Assembly (NCBI GenBank): GCA_021324755.1
Contig: JAJPIL010000007.1
Coordinates: 1 to 64,000, forward strand
Length of the DNA stretch: 64,000 nucleotides
Direction of reading: 5' to 3'
DNA from: Pseudomonadota bacterium
GTDB taxonomy: Bacteria; Desulfobacterota; Binatia; Binatales; Binataceae
The translations under genes were made by a program, and so were the position numbers. Below are positions 54,650 through 62,926 of the stretch, one piece after another. The notes beneath the pieces were generated by a model. It was not told where the DNA came from and searched no databases. It saw nothing but the letters and a program-made list of their open reading frames with translations. Each line of letters begins with the position of its first letter. Within the stretch, counting starts at the first letter, position 1.

Positions 54650-54875
54650 CGCGACGTAAAGCCGCCGCTGGATCCGATGGCCGTGCACGGCGACTTCAAG
54701 CGCTTGCTCAAAAGGGGGGCTGCCGACCGCGATCCGGTTTCACGCATCGAGGTATTCCGCGGCGGTGTACTTGTTAGGCGAAGGCGTTGACCTCAAGACG
54801 ATCAAAGGGCCGCTCGCCCATTCGTCGCTTGCCGTAACGTCGGGCTTTTATCTTCACGTTGCCCCAGTGAATTAA
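54650..54875 (+). pseudogene. C-terminal remnant of a tyrosine recombinase (phage/island integrase)
   Basis: RDVKPPLDPMAVHGDFKRLL in one frame leads, across a break in the G6 run at 54714-54719, into GLPTAIRFHASRYSAAVYLL and then GEGVDLKTIKGPLAHSSLAV and GFYLHVAP. The catalytic H-x-x-R (HASR), the His of LAHSS (normally LGHSS) and the Tyr nucleophile in FYLHV are all retained. The N-terminal half is missing. It ends 165 bp from tRNA-Glu and points towards it, the classic arrangement of an island integrase and its attachment site. Confidence 0.75.
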
Positions 54876-55039
54876 AACGCCAAGCCGCCGCGGCGATCGA
54901 TCGGGTAGTCGCCGGCAAGTCGAACTAAAGACAAAAACGGGCAGTTCTGAATCCCGTGGCTGTCAGAAGGCCTACCCTAGCGTCCAACTCGAGAAACCTC
55001 ATCGGCCAAAAAAGCTAGCATTTTCAAGGGTTTTTGGGT

Positions 55040-55117
55040 TGGCGTCCCCGACGGGATTTGAACCCGTGTTACCGGCGTGAAAGGCCGGTGTCCTAGGCCG
55101 AGCTAGACGACGGGGAC
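55040..55117 (-). tRNA. tRNA-Glu (anticodon TTC)
   Basis: The minus strand folds into a full cloverleaf: acceptor GTCCCCG/CGGGGAC, D-arm region TCTAGCTCGGCCTAGGA, anticodon arm CCGGC-CTTTCAC-GCCGG with TTC, and T-arm ACGGG-TTCAAAT-CCCGT. The discriminator is G and the 3' CCA is encoded. No intron. Its 3' end faces the integrase remnant. Confidence 0.97.
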
Positions 55118-55471
55118 GCGATTAGCCCATGTCAAAAGAATACGGCTGGCAAGCTAGCAAAGAAAGGATTGCCCTTGCAAGCTCTATTCGCTGCCAAAGC
55201 CTCGGCTGCTTAGCTCAGCATAAGACCTCTAATCCTTCCGCGTTGGGTCCGCAAAGCACAAGCGAAATAAGGATTAATCGCGAGTCCTTCTCGAGCGCGT
55301 CAATGCAAACTACTCTTCAAGTAAGTGATTATTTAGTTGCGCCTGCGACGCTTTGACAACGTCGCTCTGATACTTAAGCTTAAGCTTTATCCTGGTAGCG
55401 TTACCAATTGAAGCCTGCCCATAGATTTTAGGAGGCGCTTGACGATTTTGATAGAATTAGAATAACACGAT
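55118..55471. other. Intergenic region between tRNA-Glu and the JAMM gene
   Basis: A plus-strand frame at 55129-55356 lacks a ribosome-binding site and any motif. It should contain the promoters of the divergent tRNA and JAMM genes; a TTGACG at about 55439 could be a -35 element, but no good -10 was seen. Confidence 0.35.
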
Positions 55472-55951
55472 ATGAATAGAGTTCGGCCCGTTATCATTCA
55501 GGAAGATACCTTCAAGCGCATGGTCGATCACGCTGAGCGCTCGTACCCTTATGAGTGTTGCGGCGTTGTGCTAGGTATCGGGCCCGAAGAGCAACTGAGA
55601 CCCATACGTAACATCCAGAACGAAAAGCACGCTGAGAGCCCCGAAGAATTCCCGCGCGACGCTCGCACCGCCTATCTTATGCATCCTGCGGACTTTCGCG
55701 CCGCTTTAGAAGAGGCTGCAACTCGTAAGCTTCCACTTTCGGTTATTTACCATTCCCATCCCGACCACGATGCATACTTTTCGCCAACCGACCGAGCTGC
55801 GGCTTGCCTGTTCGATCCCAACGAAGCCGATTATCCAGACACCGCCCAAATCGTGATTTCGGTCAAGAGCGGGCGGTTTGCTGACGCTGCGGCGTTCGTC
55901 TGGGATCCGATAGTTAAGGACTTCGTGCGCACTGAGCTCATTCGCCGTTGA
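55472..55951 (+). CDS. JAMM/MPN+ metalloprotease (Mov34/Mec+ family)
   Basis: A 159-residue single-domain JAMM protein. The zinc and catalytic residues are complete: Glu28 in YPYECCGVV, then H94-S-H96 and S104-x2-D107 in YHSHPDHDAYFSPTDRAA. Small bacterial JAMM proteases release sulfur-carrier proteins such as CysO or ThiS/MoaD-like domains from their substrates. No such carrier is adjacent, so the client is unknown. It is convergent with ftsZ, with a hairpin between them. Confidence 0.88.
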   Translation: MNRVRPVIIQEDTFKRMVDHAERSYPYECCGVVLGIGPEEQLRPIRNIQNEKHAESPEEFPRDARTAYLMHPADFRAALEEAATRKLPLSVIYHSHPDHDAYFSPTDRAAACLFDPNEADYPDTAQIVISVKSGRFADAAAFVWDPIVKDFVRTELIRR

Positions 55952-56085
55952 GATAACTTTACGCCGGTTACGTTACGAAGCCACCTACCTATCGCCCACG
56001 GCAAGCTCGGCAAAAGACGATTAGCGTCCTAAAAGCTAGTCGTTGTCGACGCGAGCTAAGCTGGCTTCCGTCAGCATTTGAGCTG

Positions 56086-56129
56086 TGCGGCCCGGGATCG
56101 AGCTCGAAGCTCTGGCGCTCCGGGCCGCA
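56086..56129. terminator. Strong hairpin between the convergent JAMM and ftsZ genes
   Basis: TGCGGCCCGG pairs perfectly with CCGGGCCGCA, and the loop itself contains GAGCTcgaAGCTC. It sits 62 bp after ftsZ and 135 bp after the JAMM gene, so it could serve both strands, although no T-run follows on either side. Confidence 0.55.
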
Positions 56130-56191
56130 GCCTGAGTTCCCCGCGGACAGCCATCTAGGTTGCGCTTTACTTCGAAGCCAGCTGTATAAGC

Positions 56192-57499
56192 TCAGTCGTC
56201 GTGTTTTCGCAAAAACGTCGGAATGTCGAGGTTATCCTCGCCTTCTACCAGATGTTTTGCCTCCAGGTGCACCATCGTGTAATCCGCGTCCTCACCGCGA
56301 CGCTTGAAGGTGGGGATATCGAGACCGTCGTCGATGATCATCCCGAGTCTTCTCACCGGTCTATTGGGCGCAACCTTTGGCGGCTTCGAGGTCGCGGGCC
56401 GCACAGAGATGTGGGGCACTTCGCCTGGTTCGACGGCGTTGGTGGCTGCCGCGTTTGCCGGTGCGGTAACTCGCGCATTGGCGGCAGTTCCGGAAGTGAA
56501 GATGGTCGAAGTGGAGGACGACGTGGGGCTATAGCGCGTATTCAGATCGCCGAAGCCGGTGGCGATCACCGTGACACGGATTTCGTCTTTGAGATTCTCA
56601 TCGATGACGGCGCCAAAAATTATGTTGGCGTCTTCGTGAGCTTCCTCCTGGATGAGCGTGGCCGCCTCGTTGACCTCGTAGAGCGACATATCTGGGCCGC
56701 CGGTGATATTGATCAGCAGGCCACGTGCTCCTTTGATCGAAAGCTCTTCTAGCAATGGGCTGGAGATAGCCCGTTGAGCGGCTTCGACCGCGCGGTTTTC
56801 ACCCACGGCCGAGGCCGTTCCCATGAGCGCCATCCCCATCTCAGCCATAATCGAGCGGACATCGGCGAAATCCAAATTGATCAGGCCTGGAATCGTCACC
56901 AGCTCGGAAATACCGCGCACAGCTTGAAGCAGAACGTCATCGGCTCGCTGAAACGCTTCGCTCAAGGGCGTGGTTCGACTCGCTATCGAAAGCAGCCGCT
57001 GATTAGGAATAGTTATCAGCGTGTCAACCGCATCCCTAAGCTCGCGTAAGCCCTCTTCCGCCTGCGCCATGCGGCGACGTCCCTCGAACTGAAAGGGTTT
57101 CGTCACCACCCCGACGGTCAATGCTCCGGCTTCGCGAGCCAATCGCGCGATTACTGGAGCGGAGCCAGTGCCCGTGCCCCCGCCCATACCGGCGGTGACG
57201 AAAACCATCTCCGACCCTGTCAAACATTCGCGCAATCGTTCTTCGTCCTCCAAAGCGGCTTTGCGACCGATTTCCGGATTTCCGCCTGTTCCTCGGCCAC
57301 GCGTGATGCTTTGTCCGATCTGCAGTTTCAGCGGCGCTTTGCTCAGCTGAAGCGCCTGGAGATCGGTGTTGACCGCTATGAACTCGACGTTTTTAAGGCC
57401 GGCTGCGATCATGTGGTTTACCGCGTTACCACCACATCCACCGGCACCGATCACTTTTATTCGTGCTCCTGGATCTGGGTTATCGATCAATTCAATCAT
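56192..57499 (-). CDS. ftsZ: FtsZ, tubulin-like cell-division GTPase
   Basis: A 435-residue FtsZ: N-terminal [21 protein letters not shown]-binding [13 protein letters not shown], and T7-type synergy-loop residues [12 protein letters not shown] linker of about 75 residues leads to the C-terminal peptide [11 protein letters not shown] (from 425), the binding site for FtsA and similar partners. A second copy of the peptide, [13 protein letters not shown], lies at about 392-404, which is unusual. Start ATG 57499 follows GGGGAGGAG; the longer frame to 57535 is rejected. Last gene of the dcw cluster. Confidence 0.97.
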   Translation of the reverse strand: MIELIDNPDPGARIKVIGAGGCGGNAVNHMIAAGLKNVEFIAVNTDLQALQLSKAPLKLQIGQSITRGRGTGGNPEIGRKAALEDEERLRECLTGSEMVFVTAGMGGGTGTGSAPVIARLAREAGALTVGVVTKPFQFEGRRRMAQAEEGLRELRDAVDTLITIPNQRLLSIASRTTPLSEAFQRADDVLLQAVRGISELVTIPGLINLDFADVRSIMAEMGMALMGTASAVGENRAVEAAQRAISSPLLEELSIKGARGLLINITGGPDMSLYEVNEAATLIQEEAHEDANIIFGAVIDENLKDEIRVTVIATGFGDLNTRYSPTSSSTSTIFTSGTAANARVTAPANAAATNAVEPGEVPHISVRPATSKPPKVAPNRPVRRLGMIIDDGLDIPTFKRRGEDADYTMVHLEAKHLVEGEDNLDIPTFLRKHDD

Positions 57500-57545
57500 T
57501 GCGTCTCCTCCCCGCCGCTCCCCATTGGCGATCAAAGTTGGTTAT

Positions 57546-58766
57546 TTAGAAAAACTCCTTCACCCATTCGGTCACACGAGACTTGATCTTCAGCCACCGT
57601 CGGTAGCGCCCTAATCCATTTGAGTTGGACGGCTCGTTGTAGGCGTAAAGGACCAGCCCGGCGGCGGTAGTGTACATCGGCTTCATCAGTTCTTCTGGGA
57701 TGCCTTTGAGGTTTACCGGCAACCCACGCCTTACCGGAGCGTTGAAAACCCGCTCGGCCAGTTCCTGCGCTCCTTCGAGCAACGAGCTGCCACCTGTGAG
57801 TACCAAGCCGGACGCTAAGTTATTCCCCACGCCGGAGCGAGCCAACTCGCGCTGTACCAACGCGAAAATTTCCTCCATCCGAGGCTCCAAGATTTCGCCC
57901 AACAGCCGGCGCGCTATCGCCCGCGGGGCTCGTCCTCCAACCCCTGGCACGCGCACCATCTCGTCGCTTTTCACCACCAGATTGGTTGCCACGCCGTATG
58001 CGATCTTCAGCCGCTCGGCTTCCGCAACCGGCGTTCTCAGCCCCGCGGCAAGATCGCTGGTGAGATGGTTGCCACCAACTGGCAGCACCGCGGTATGCAT
58101 CACGGCGCCTTCCAGCATCACGACGATTCCCGTCGCACCGCCGCCGATATCGACCAGACCGACGCCTAATTCTCGCTCTTCCGGGAACAGAGCAGCCGTT
58201 GCCGAGGCGAGCGGTTCAAGAACTAGTTGACTTACTGCTATCCCGGCGCGCTCGCAGCATTTGATAAGGTTTTGCGCGTAGCTTTGCGCGGCTGTGACGA
58301 TGTGGATGTTGGCCTCGATCCGTACGCCGGCCATCCCGACAGGGTCGCGCACTCCCTCCTGGTCGTCGACGGTAAAGTGTTGCGGAAGGATGTGAATCAC
58401 TTGACGATCTAGGGGTATCGCCACGGCGCGAGCAGCCTCGATCACTCGCTGAACGTCGCGCGGCGATACCTCGCCGCCTTTGACCGCGACGATTCCATGA
58501 CTGTTGAAGCCGTTGATATGCGCACCCGCGATACCGACCACGGCTGAGCTTATTTTTACGCCCGCGCTTTTTTCCGCCTCCGTTATAGCCGCCCTGATAG
58601 CCTCGACCGTCGCGTCAATATTCACCACCACGCCCTTGCGCAGGCCTCTACAAGGCGAAACGCCGTAGCCGATCGGCACGGGCTCGCCGTTTTGGCTTGC
58701 GCCCTCCGCAACGAGCGCGCAAACCTTGCTTGTGCCGACGTCGAGTCCAACCACAACGTTCTTCAT
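57546..58766 (-). CDS. ftsA: FtsA, actin-like membrane tether of FtsZ
   Basis: A 406-residue actin-family protein: phosphate-1 loop VVGLDVGTSKVCALV, phosphate-2 LGVGLVDIGGGATGIVVM and adenosine loop GLVLTGGSSLLEGAQELA. It ends in a basic amphipathic tail (KSRVTEWVKEFF) that anchors it to the membrane. Its ATG overlaps the ftsQ stop as TGATG. It binds the FtsZ C-terminal peptide, of which this organism has two. Confidence 0.96.
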   Translation of the reverse strand: MKNVVVGLDVGTSKVCALVAEGASQNGEPVPIGYGVSPCRGLRKGVVVNIDATVEAIRAAITEAEKSAGVKISSAVVGIAGAHINGFNSHGIVAVKGGEVSPRDVQRVIEAARAVAIPLDRQVIHILPQHFTVDDQEGVRDPVGMAGVRIEANIHIVTAAQSYAQNLIKCCERAGIAVSQLVLEPLASATAALFPEERELGVGLVDIGGGATGIVVMLEGAVMHTAVLPVGGNHLTSDLAAGLRTPVAEAERLKIAYGVATNLVVKSDEMVRVPGVGGRAPRAIARRLLGEILEPRMEEIFALVQRELARSGVGNNLASGLVLTGGSSLLEGAQELAERVFNAPVRRGLPVNLKGIPEELMKPMYTTAAGLVLYAYNEPSNSNGLGRYRRWLKIKSRVTEWVKEFF

Positions 58767-59494
58767 CAGCGGCTCGAATTCTTTACGACAGCTTGGGCGT
58801 TAGCCTTAAAACGCGGCCTTTTGCCGTCCAACTGCTTGTCAACGCTCGCCACGCGCGCGGTGGCGCGTGGTGGGACGCGAAGCGAAACGACCGCCTCATC
58901 TTCGGGCGTTACGTCGATCGCGGCAAGCAGTTGTTCGCGACCGCGCCATCGCCGGATCACCTGCGCTGCACGCTCGAGCTCGCTTGAGGCTCGAGCGGTG
59001 TCGAGAATGACTTCGGTGTGGAAGTCCGCCAAATAAAGTCGCGCTAAGCCAGGTTTTTCGACCCGCACTTCCGACACTGTTTGCGACAGAGCCGCCTCGG
59101 CCCTCACGGCCAAAGCCGCGTACTCAACGAGTTTTTGCCCCGACGCGTTTTCGACCGCGCTGCCGGCGAGGATCGGAACATCGCTTTGGGGTGTTTCGGA
59201 TACGGGGCCGCTGACGCGACCATCCGACTCGAGCACGTAAAACCGGTCTCCCTGGCGCACGAGTGCCGCCGGAAAGCTTTGAGTTGTCAAGCCGCGACTT
59301 GTCGCCAAGTGGCGCAATCGCATGCTCAGGTCCTTGACTCGTCGCAGCCCATGCTCGATCGCGTCGGTCGCCTGGCCCCGTTCGGTTTTTGCTCCGACAA
59401 AAACGCCCATTGCGAAAAAAGCGCAAAGCGTCACTCCCAGAAGCCTTCTGCTCCATTCGGTCAGCTCTCGCGCTTTTCGACTCTTGCGTGCCAT
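58766..59494 (-). CDS. ftsQ: FtsQ/DivIB-like division protein with a reduced POTRA region
   Basis: A 242-residue bitopic protein: basic cytoplasmic tail, one membrane segment (LLGVTLCAFFAMGVFVGA), then the FtsQ beta-domain (AALVRQGDRFYVLESDGRV, LARLYLADFHTEVILD, DVTPEDEAVVSLRV). Between membrane and beta-domain only about 35 residues occur, with a helical look, where most FtsQ proteins have a POTRA domain of about 70. Position between murB and ftsA supports FtsQ. It recruits FtsBL/FtsWI and is normally POTRA-dependent for FtsK contact. Confidence 0.8.
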   Translation of the reverse strand: MARKSRKARELTEWSRRLLGVTLCAFFAMGVFVGAKTERGQATDAIEHGLRRVKDLSMRLRHLATSRGLTTQSFPAALVRQGDRFYVLESDGRVSGPVSETPQSDVPILAGSAVENASGQKLVEYAALAVRAEAALSQTVSEVRVEKPGLARLYLADFHTEVILDTARASSELERAAQVIRRWRGREQLLAAIDVTPEDEAVVSLRVPPRATARVASVDKQLDGKRPRFKANAQAVVKNSSR

Positions 59495-59517
59495 CCTTTA
59501 ACGTGCCCGAGTCGCTT

Positions 59518-60420
59518 TCACCATTCGCCGACAAGTTTAACTTCCGGCTCGAGTTTAATTCCTGTTTTTTCCTCCACGATCGCTTGAGCGGTTTCGATCA
59601 GCTTTTTGACGTCGGCTGCGGTTGCGCTGCCAAGATTTACGATGAAATTCGCATGGCGTTGCGAGAACGCCGCTCCGCCGATGCGCTTGTCTTTAAGACC
59701 GCATGCCTCGAGCAATTTTGCTGCGAAGTTGCCCGGAGGGTTCTTGAACACCGATCCGGCGTTAGGCATGTCGGTCGGCTGGCGCGCGGCTCGTTTGGCT
59801 CTAAGTTCTTCGACTCGCGCGCGCATTAAAGCCTTCTCTCCGCGTGAAAGAGCGAATTCCACCCAAGTGATTACCATTTGTTCGGGAAGTGTCGCCGCTC
59901 GGTAATCAAAACGCAACTCGCGTCGCTCGAGCTTAAGTTTCTCGCCACGCATGGTTACCCCATGCACGGCGGCGACGGCCGCGGACAATTCACCACCGAA
60001 TGCGCCCGCGTTCATCAGGAGTCCGCCGCCGACCGTGCCGGGAATTCCTTCGGCGAATTCGAGCCCGCTTAAGCCGGCTTCGATCGTCGTCTCCACCAAT
60101 CTGCGAAAAATTACAGCCCCGCCAGCCTTGACGTTCGTTCCTTCGATTTCGATCCGGTCGAAGCTTTTGCCGAGCTTCACCACTAGGCCGCGCACGCCGC
60201 GGTCGCTAATGAGTAAGTTCGTTCCGGCTCCCAAGCAGAAAGTAGGGACGCCGTAATGACTTGCCGTTTTGAGCGCGTCGCAAAGCTCCTGCTCGCTTTC
60301 CACGACAAGCATCAAATCCGCCGGTCCGCCGATACGAAAAGAAGTGTATGGAGCGAGCGGCTCATTAACCTTAACTCTCTCTCCAAAGCGTTGGCGAAGC
60401 TGCTGGTAGAGTTCGCTCAT
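59518..60420 (-). CDS. murB: MurB, UDP-N-acetylenolpyruvoylglucosamine reductase
   Basis: A 300-residue (short, type II) MurB: APYTSFRIGGPADLMLV, LGAGTNLLISDRGVRGLVV, GIPGTVGGGLLMNAGAFGGE for FAD, and catalytic Ser in MPNAGSVFKNPPGNFA. It reduces enolpyruvyl-UDP-GlcNAc to UDP-MurNAc with NADPH. Its ATG overlaps the murC stop as ATGA, and ftsQ begins 23 bp after it. No ddl gene follows, unlike many dcw clusters. Confidence 0.96.
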   Translation of the reverse strand: MSELYQQLRQRFGERVKVNEPLAPYTSFRIGGPADLMLVVESEQELCDALKTASHYGVPTFCLGAGTNLLISDRGVRGLVVKLGKSFDRIEIEGTNVKAGGAVIFRRLVETTIEAGLSGLEFAEGIPGTVGGGLLMNAGAFGGELSAAVAAVHGVTMRGEKLKLERRELRFDYRAATLPEQMVITWVEFALSRGEKALMRARVEELRAKRAARQPTDMPNAGSVFKNPPGNFAAKLLEACGLKDKRIGGAAFSQRHANFIVNLGSATAADVKKLIETAQAIVEEKTGIKLEPEVKLVGEW

Positions 60421-61835
60421 CTGATGTGCGCCTCGTCGGAAAGTTTTTGAAGTATAGTCTCGCCAAGCTTATAGATGTCGCCGGCTCCAAGCGTCGCGAT
60501 CACGTCGCCCTCCCGCGTAGCCTCGATTACCGTTGTCGCCGGATCAGGTGCTTCGCCCAGAAAGTGCACCGGTGGCCATCCTCGGCGCAGCAAAGCCTGG
60601 TAGAGTGCGCTCGAAGAAACCCCCGGGATGGGCGTTTCGCCCGCCGGGTAAACCTCGGCCAGGTAGAGCAGGTCGGCCTCGTCGAACGCCAGCGTGAACT
60701 CGTCGAATAGGTCGAGAAGGCGCGTGTAGCGATGCGGCTGAAAGATCACCACAAGGCGCCGGTCTGCGAATGCAGCGCGAGCGGCGGCGATCGTCGCGCG
60801 CACTTCTGCCGGATGATGCGCGTAGTCGTCGAGCACGATCCGCCCTTGCGCTTCACCCTTGATTTCGAACCGACGGGTAACGCCCGTAAATTGCGCCAGA
60901 GCCTGAGCAGCCTGGGCAAAATCTATTTTCAACTCGCGCGCAAGCGCGATCGCGCCGAGCGCATTGAGGGCGACGTGAAGCCCCGGCAACGGTATGACCA
61001 CCTCGCCTACAAAGCGTCCCCGTTCCAATACGTCGAATTTCGTGTTGAGTCCCGTTATTGTTACGTTTTCCGCACGGTACTCGGCCTCGCGCGCGATGCC
61101 ATAAGTGACTGCGCGCTTATGCAGGCGCGGAAGCAAGCCCCGAACCTCGTCGCTGTCGATTCCAAGGACCGCAAAGCCGTAAAATGGGACGCGGTTGATA
61201 AAGTTGACGAACGCTTCGCGCAGATGCTCCATCGTCTGGTAATGATTAAGATGCTCGCGGTCGATGTTGGTGACCAAAGCGATTGTGGGTGAGAGCAGCA
61301 AGAAGGAGGCGTCGCTTTCGTCGGCTTCGGCCACCATGTAGTCGCCTTTGCCAAGCCTGACGTTACTCCCGTTGCTACGCAGGTTGCCGCCGATTGCTAC
61401 TGTCGGGTCAAGTCCCGCAGCCTCCAAAATTGCGGCGACCATCGAGGTGGTTGTGGTCTTGCCGTGAGCTCCGGCAACCGCTATCCCGACACGGCAGAAA
61501 TGCAAGAGCTCGCCGAGCATTTCGGCGCGGGGTATTATCGGCACGCCCAACCTGCGTGCCGCCAAAAGCTCTGGGTTAGACAAGTCCACGGCCGAGGAGA
61601 ACACCACCGCACTTAAGCCTTTGTTTATGTGTTGGGTACTATGGCCGATCGAGACGCGCGCGCCTGCTTCGGCCAGTCGCGCGGTGTTAACGCTATGTCG
61701 CAGGTCACAGCCGCTGACTTCAAAGCCCAGGCGCAGGCAAAGCTCGGCGATACCGCTCATGCCTGCGCCACCGATTCCGACAAAGTGGAAGCTTCTCGGC
61801 TCGGCGAAAAGTGCGTTGATGGGTAGCGCCTTCAT
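60417..61835 (-). CDS. murC: MurC, UDP-N-acetylmuramate-L-alanine ligase
   Basis: A 472-residue Mur ligase: N-terminal FHFVGIGGAGMSGIAELCL, ATP loop VAGAHGKTTTTSMVAAIL, EADESDASFLLL with the metal-ligand Glu, LDDYAHHPAEVRATIAAAR and VIFQPHRYTR. Start ATG 61835 overlaps the murG stop as ATGA, so a longer frame reaching 61889 inside murG is rejected. It adds L-Ala to UDP-MurNAc. Confidence 0.96.
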   Translation of the reverse strand: MKALPINALFAEPRSFHFVGIGGAGMSGIAELCLRLGFEVSGCDLRHSVNTARLAEAGARVSIGHSTQHINKGLSAVVFSSAVDLSNPELLAARRLGVPIIPRAEMLGELLHFCRVGIAVAGAHGKTTTTSMVAAILEAAGLDPTVAIGGNLRSNGSNVRLGKGDYMVAEADESDASFLLLSPTIALVTNIDREHLNHYQTMEHLREAFVNFINRVPFYGFAVLGIDSDEVRGLLPRLHKRAVTYGIAREAEYRAENVTITGLNTKFDVLERGRFVGEVVIPLPGLHVALNALGAIALARELKIDFAQAAQALAQFTGVTRRFEIKGEAQGRIVLDDYAHHPAEVRATIAAARAAFADRRLVVIFQPHRYTRLLDLFDEFTLAFDEADLLYLAEVYPAGETPIPGVSSSALYQALLRRGWPPVHFLGEAPDPATTVIEATREGDVIATLGAGDIYKLGETILQKLSDEAHIR

Positions 61836-62926
61836 GCCGCAAGCCTCCAGCGCGAGACGATATCCGCGCAGATTCGCGCAATTGCGCAAGCCGCGTCGGG
61901 ACGGGCCACCGATTGAGCCCGCTTGCCCATCTCAACTAAGCGTTGGCGATCGCCCGCAAGCGCAGTCAGCTCGCGGGCGAGCATTTCGGGCAACTGTTGG
62001 TCATCTCGCAAAATAACCGCGCCGCCTTTTTGCTCGACGATCCGGGCATTGAGTTCTTGTTGGCGGTCGCGATGGAATGGGTACGGAACGAAAATCGCGG
62101 GTTTGCCCATCAGCGCGATCTCGGACACTGCCATCGCTCCCGCCCGGCTGATTATTAGGTCGGCAGCGGCGAGCTCGCCCGCGATCTCGTCCAGAAAGGC
62201 GCTTACGCGCGCGTTGAGTCCAAGCCTCGCATAGTGTTCTTTCACTAATTGCTCGTCGGCGGCTCCGGTCTGATGAACAATCGAAAAGTCACGCACGTAA
62301 TCGGTAATTTTTTCAAACATGGCCATTACGGCGACGTTTAAGCGGTGGGCGCCGCTTGAACCGCCCAAAATCAGTAGGCGAAACGGTCTTTGTCGAGATT
62401 CCTCCTCGTTAGACTGGCGTTGCGGCTTAAAGCGAACCGGATTACCGGTCACCCAAACCTTCGACCTAGGAAAGAAAGCTGCAGCCGGTTCAAAGCCCAC
62501 GCATATAGCGTGCGCAAAGCGCCCCATGATCCGGTTTGCCAACCCTGGTCGTGCATTCTGCTCCATCAAAACCAGGGGAATGCGGCTCAAAACGGCGGCA
62601 ACTGCCGTAGGAAGCGAAACGTATCCTCCGCAGCCGACCACGAGGTCGGCGTCGAATTGCTTAAGGAAAGCCTGAGCCTGCTTGGTTGCTCGAAAAAACT
62701 TGATCAACGCGTTGACTCGTTCGCGCGTCGTATGTCCGGTCCAGCCGGATACGTCGAGCAGTTCGTAGCTAAATTCGTGTCGGGCAAGCCACTTGGCCTC
62801 GAAACCTTCTCTTGAGCCAACCAAAAGCACTTGGCTTTCGACGCGCTGGCGCAACAACTCTTCCGCGACTGCGACAGCGGGAAACAGATGTCCGCCAGTG
62901 CCGCCCCCCGCGATAACCACCCTCAT
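61832..62926 (-). CDS. murG: MurG, lipid II glucosaminyltransferase
   Basis: A 364-residue GT28 enzyme: VVIAGGGTGGHLFPAVAVAE glycine loop, LEKFGADLVVGCGGYVSLP-like region, ILGGSSGAHRLN and the UDP-GlcNAc site ISRAGAMAVSEIALMGKPAIF. It acts at the inner membrane face on lipid I. Start and stop overlap ftsW and murC as ATGA, showing tight translational coupling. Confidence 0.97.
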   Translation of the reverse strand: MRVVIAGGGTGGHLFPAVAVAEELLRQRVESQVLLVGSREGFEAKWLARHEFSYELLDVSGWTGHTTRERVNALIKFFRATKQAQAFLKQFDADLVVGCGGYVSLPTAVAAVLSRIPLVLMEQNARPGLANRIMGRFAHAICVGFEPAAAFFPRSKVWVTGNPVRFKPQRQSNEEESRQRPFRLLILGGSSGAHRLNVAVMAMFEKITDYVRDFSIVHQTGAADEQLVKEHYARLGLNARVSAFLDEIAGELAAADLIISRAGAMAVSEIALMGKPAIFVPYPFHRDRQQELNARIVEQKGGAVILRDDQQLPEMLARELTALAGDRQRLVEMGKRAQSVARPDAACAIARICADIVSRWRLAA

